A stretch of DNA of 9,272 nt from Pseudomonadota bacterium (lineage in GTDB: Bacteria; Pseudomonadota; Gammaproteobacteria; Burkholderiales; Sulfuricellaceae), in NCBI GenBank assembly GCA_021783895.1, contig JAJXTJ010000025.1, forward strand, positions 1 to 9,272. The letters run 5' to 3'. Of this stretch, positions 5,338 to 9,272 are shown piece by piece. Position 1 is the first letter of the stretch. Every line of letters starts with the position of its first letter. The notes under the pieces are model-generated. The model saw nothing but the letters and a program-made list of their open reading frames with translations. It was not told where the DNA came from and made no database searches. Made by a program: the position numbers and the translations under genes.

Positions 5338-5607
5338 ATGCGCTACTTGTCCTGGTTGCTTGGCTTCATTCTGTTCCTGCTGGCCATCGGCTTTGCGGTG
5401 AAGAACGGCGGGGCCGTCGTGGTTCATTATTATCTGGGGTACCAGTGGCAGGCGCCGCTGGTTCTGGTGATCCTGGCGTTTTTCTTTGCGGGTGTCGCGG
5501 TCGGCGTGGCGGCCAGCCTGGGCTTCATATTCAGGCAACGGCGTGAAATCTTTTCCCTTAAGCGGGAAATTCGGGCCAGGGCGCAGGCGGACAAGAGTGA
5601 TGAGTAA
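5338..5607 (+). CDS. lapA: LapA-domain inner-membrane protein
   Basis: 89-residue small membrane protein of the LapA (DUF1049, former YciS) family, the partner of LapB in lipopolysaccharide assembly control. There are two hydrophobic helices, about residues 4-22 (LSWLLGFILFLLAIGFAV) and 40-66 (PLVLVILAFFFAGVAVGVA), joined by a loop with NGGAVVVHYYLGYQW. A basic cytoplasmic tail follows (RQRREIFSLKREIRARAQ), the family layout. AGGA sits a few bases before ATG 5338. lapB follows after 43 bases, as in other proteobacteria. Because it comes after the ihfB terminator, a promoter is needed within 5244-5337. I could not identify one with confidence; that interval is mostly the inverted repeat. Confidence 0.92.
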   Translation: MRYLSWLLGFILFLLAIGFAVKNGGAVVVHYYLGYQWQAPLVLVILAFFFAGVAVGVAASLGFIFRQRREIFSLKREIRARAQADKSDE

Positions 5608-5650
5608 TGCTCATCGCTTACCTCCTGCCCATTACTGATAACCCATAAAG

Positions 5651-6850
5651 ATGGAATTCGAATACTGGTGGCTCCTCACTCTCCCGCTGTTCTTCAGCCT
5701 GGGCTGGTTGGCGGCGCGGATCGATATCAAGCATCTCCTGTCGGAATCGCGCAGGTTGCCCGCCTCCTATTTCCAGGGGCTGAACTTCCTTCTCAACGAG
5801 CAGACCGACAAGGCGATCGAGGCTTTCATCGAAATCGCCAAGGCCGATAACGAAACGGTCGAACTGCAATTTGCGCTTGGCAGCCTGTTCCGCCGGCGCG
5901 GCGAGGTGGAGCGCGCCATCCGCATGCACCAAAGCCTGCTGGAGCGCAGCGACCTGGAAGAGGAAAAGAGACTGACCGCGATGAACGAACTGGGTCAGGA
6001 TTACCTGAAAGCGGGCTTGCTGGACCGTGCCGAGCAGGTTTTCAGCGAGTTGCAGCAAACCCGCTACTCCAGCGGGGCTCTGAAATACCTGCTGGAAATT
6101 TACGTGCTGGAAAAGGATTGGCTCAAGGCCGTTGAGGCAGCGCGCCGGCTGGGCGAGATTTCCAGCCACTCCTATCAGGTCGAAATCGCTCATTTTTACT
6201 GCGAACTGGCGGCCAGCGAAATTGCCCATTCCGACCATGCCACGGCACGCGAGCATCTGGATGAGGCGCTGCGGGTGAATCGCGACAGCGTGCGCGCCAA
6301 CATCCTGCATGGCGACATCGACATCGCCGAAGGGCGGCACGAGGCCGCGATCCAGTGCTGGAAGCGAGTTGAAACACAAAACCCGGCACATCTTTCTCTG
6401 GTGGCGGAGCGCCTTCTGGCGAGCCATCGCACGCTCGACCGGTTTGCCGAAGGCATGGATCTGCTGCGCGGCTACCTGGCTCGCTACGGCTCGCTGGATA
6501 TGCTGAACGTGATTTTTCAGGCCGTGCTGGAAACCGAGGGGCCGCAGGTCGCCTATCATCTGGCGCGTGAAGAGGTGCGACGCAATCCCAGCATGCGCGG
6601 CCTCGACCGGCTGCTGGAGGCGCAACTGATGGAAGCCCCCGCCGAGCGCAGGCAGGATCTGCAGCTGGTGCATGATTTAATTCATCAGCACTCCGCCGGA
6701 CTGGCGTTATATCGTTGCGATAACTGCGGATTCAGAGCGCGCCAGTATTTCTGGCATTGCCCCGCTTGCGGCAAGTGGGAAACCTATCCGCCGCGCCGCA
6801 GCGAGGAAACCGAAGTGCTGGTCAAGGCCAGTATGCAGGATTTAATGTAA
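5651..6850 (+). CDS. lapB: Lipopolysaccharide assembly protein LapB (YciM)
   Basis: 399-residue inner-membrane-anchored TPR protein. In E. coli, LapB works with FtsH to control degradation of LpxC, the enzyme committing precursors to lipid A. The N-terminal anchor is about residues 5-21 ([19 protein letters not shown]), followed by the conserved stretch [20 protein letters not shown], which begins a series of tetratricopeptide repeats over about residues 45-335. The C-terminus is a rubredoxin-like zinc ribbon with CDNC (Cys356, Cys359) and CPAC (Cys370, Cys373), all four ligands present. The length matches the family. The ribosome binding site before ATG 5651 is poor (TAAAG), so coupling to lapA may help. 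pyrF starts two bases after the stop, indicating one transcript. Confidence 0.96.
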   Translation: MEFEYWWLLTLPLFFSLGWLAARIDIKHLLSESRRLPASYFQGLNFLLNEQTDKAIEAFIEIAKADNETVELQFALGSLFRRRGEVERAIRMHQSLLERSDLEEEKRLTAMNELGQDYLKAGLLDRAEQVFSELQQTRYSSGALKYLLEIYVLEKDWLKAVEAARRLGEISSHSYQVEIAHFYCELAASEIAHSDHATAREHLDEALRVNRDSVRANILHGDIDIAEGRHEAAIQCWKRVETQNPAHLSLVAERLLASHRTLDRFAEGMDLLRGYLARYGSLDMLNVIFQAVLETEGPQVAYHLAREEVRRNPSMRGLDRLLEAQLMEAPAERRQDLQLVHDLIHQHSAGLALYRCDNCGFRARQYFWHCPACGKWETYPPRRSEETEVLVKASMQDLM

Positions 6851-6852
6851 TC

Positions 6853-7553
6853 ATGAACAATCCTAAAATCATCGTCGCTCTCGATTTCGCCGCCCAGGAA
6901 GAAGCATTGGCGCTGGTCGACCGGCTTGACCCCAGGCTGTGCCGGCTCAAGGTGGGCAAGGAAATGTTTACCGCCTGTGGTCCGGTGCTGGTGGATACGC
7001 TGATGCAGCGCGGATTCGAGGTTTTCCTCGACTTGAAGTTCCACGATATCCCCAACACCGTGGCCAGCGCCTGCAAGGCAGCAGCCCGGCTTGGCGTGTG
7101 GATGGTCAATGTCCATGCACTGGGCGGGCGACGCATGATGGATGCGGCGCGCGAGGCGCTGGAAGGCGCGGCCTCGCGGCCCAAGCTGATCGCGGTGACC
7201 GTGCTGACCAGCATGGGGCAGGCGGACTTGAATGAATTGGGGATTCCGGGTGAGCCGCGCGAAACGGTGCTGCGGCTGGCAAAGCTGGCGCAGGCCAGCG
7301 GCCTGGACGGGGTGGTGTGTTCCGCTCAGGAGGCGCAGCCGCTGCGCCAGGCATTGGGAATGGATTTCTGCCTGGTGACGCCCGGAATTCGTCCGGCGAA
7401 CGCCGCGCAGGACGATCAGGTGCGGATTGTCACGCCCGCCGAGGCAATCCGCCTCGGCTCGAATTATCTGGTGATCGGCCGGCCCATAACCAAGGTGGCC
7501 GATCCCCTGCGGGTTTTACAGCAAATCAATCTTGAACTTAGTGGAGAAAAACA

Positions 7554-7557
<4 letters not shown>
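6853..7557 (+). CDS. pyrF: Orotidine 5'-phosphate decarboxylase
   Basis: 234-residue cytosolic enzyme that decarboxylates OMP to UMP, the last step of de novo pyrimidine synthesis. The start [12 protein letters not shown] holds substrate-binding Asp11. LKVGKEMF (Lys33) follows. The catalytic Asp-Lys-Asp is in [12 protein letters not shown] (Asp60, Lys62, Asp65). [20 protein letters not shown] and the phosphate-binding IGRPIT (Arg210) complete the TIM-barrel signature. I chose ATG 6853, two bases after lapB, since an in-frame ATG at 6757 would add 32 unrelated residues inside lapB. CAGGA at 6837-6841 is a possible ribosome binding site. The stop overlaps the ugd start by 4 bp (ATGA). The UMP made here leads to UTP and so to UDP-glucose, the substrate of the next gene. 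Confidence 0.97.
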
Positions 7558-8915
<1,358 letters not shown>

Positions 8916-8921
8916 GGACTA

Positions 8922-8986
8922 ACCACAGAGACACAGAGAAATTCAAAACCGAAGAAATTTTTAGTTTTCCTCTGTGCCTCTGTGGT
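8922..8986. repeat. Inverted repeat of the ACCACAGAG type between ugd and hldE
   Basis: The left arm ACCACAGAGACACAGAG (8922-8938) and right arm (8970-8986) are reverse complements at 16 of 17 positions, separated by 31 AT-rich bases. AAAAC and GTTTT inside the loop can extend the structure. It fills most of the 87-base gap between ugd and hldE. No T-tract follows, so it is not a standard intrinsic terminator. Repeats with this ACCACAGAG motif are, as I recall, dispersed in many bacterial genomes. Confidence 0.85.
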
Positions 8987-9002
8987 GAAAGAATTGGAAC
9001 TT

Positions 9003-9272
9003 ATGCTGCCAGATTTCAAAAATTCCCGAGTATTAGTCGTGGGCGACATCATGCTCGATCGTTACTGGTTCGGCGAGGTGAGCCGGATTTCGCCCGAGGC
9101 GCCGGTGCCGGTGGTGCACGTCGGTCGCACCGAGGAGCGGCCGGGCGGCGCCGCCAACGTGGCGCGCAATGCTGCGGCGCTGGGGGCCAGGGTTTCCCTG
9201 CTGTCGGTGGCGGGCAAGGACGAGGCGGGCGACAGCCTGGCCCGCCTGCTGCACAACGAGAACGTCAACGTG
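9003..9272 (+). CDS. hldE: D-glycero-beta-D-manno-heptose-7-phosphate kinase (HldE/RfaE), N-terminal 90 residues
   Basis: The first 90 codons are present and the gene runs off the right edge. It is a PfkB/ribokinase-fold sugar kinase that phosphorylates heptose 7-phosphate on the way to ADP-heptose for the LPS inner core. The start [20 protein letters not shown] is followed by [18 protein letters not shown] (21-38) and [18 protein letters not shown] (45-62), the PfkB N-terminal GGAANVA signature with the [10 protein letters not shown] stretch characteristic of RfaE. ATG 9003 has a nearby GGAA (8996-8999). Whether it is the one-domain kinase (HldA/RfaE1) or the bifunctional kinase-adenylyltransferase (HldE) cannot be told, because the C-terminal domain is outside the window. 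The ugd neighbour and the lapAB context support an envelope role. Confidence 0.9.
   Translation, partial: MLPDFKNSRVLVVGDIMLDRYWFGEVSRISPEAPVPVVHVGRTEERPGGAANVARNAAALGARVSLLSVAGKDEAGDSLARLLHNENVNV

Noticed and set aside
5618..6673. A 351-codon minus-strand frame opposite lapB.
   Set aside because: LapB has full-length family features on the plus strand, and the antisense frame has no domain signature.

Overview
The window looks like chromosomal DNA of a betaproteobacterium. The evidence is the gene order cmk-rpsA-ihfB-lapA-lapB-pyrF-ugd-hldE, all on the + strand, with GC-rich coding sequence and protein sequences of betaproteobacterial character. A Nitrosomonadales/Gallionellales-type host is my inference and is not proven by the sequence.

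Layout. (1) Positions 1-460 are visibly AT-rich. They hold the 5' end of a minus-strand gene for a small membrane protein that runs off the left edge, then roughly 300 bases without a convincing gene. (2) Positions 464-2192 form an accessory island of two complete type II toxin-antitoxin (TA) operons: mazE-mazF-like (709-1289, antitoxin first) and higB-higA-like (1502-2192, toxin first). A ~104-bp sequence carrying an intrinsic terminator occurs twice, just before each operon, so mazEF is bracketed by direct repeats. Each operon has its own promoter with an operator-like palindrome. The mazE leader also contains seven tandem pentanucleotides. (3) Positions 2303-5243 are the housekeeping block: CMP kinase, ribosomal protein S1 and IHF beta, ending in a strong intrinsic terminator. 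(4) Positions 5338-9272 are an envelope-related run: lapA, lapB (control of lipopolysaccharide synthesis), pyrF (UMP synthesis), ugd (UDP-glucuronate) and the start of hldE (heptose for the LPS core).

How the genes fit together. cmk and pyrF serve pyrimidine nucleotide supply, and rpsA and ihfB serve translation and nucleoid architecture. lapAB, ugd and hldE all feed or regulate surface polysaccharide/LPS assembly. lapB-pyrF-ugd are tightly packed (a 2-bp gap, then a 4-bp overlap), which implies co-transcription. The TA island sits where, as I recall, aroA usually precedes cmk in betaproteobacteria. No terminator is visible between higA and cmk.

The most notable non-gene signals are the duplicated terminator repeat around the TA operons, a shared AATTCGG box at three boundaries of the island, the pentanucleotide tract in the mazE leader, a likely leaderless start for higB, a palindromic repeat apparently inserted in frame into ugd, a terminator-like hairpin in the rpsA leader, and two long inverted repeats directly upstream of lapA and hldE.
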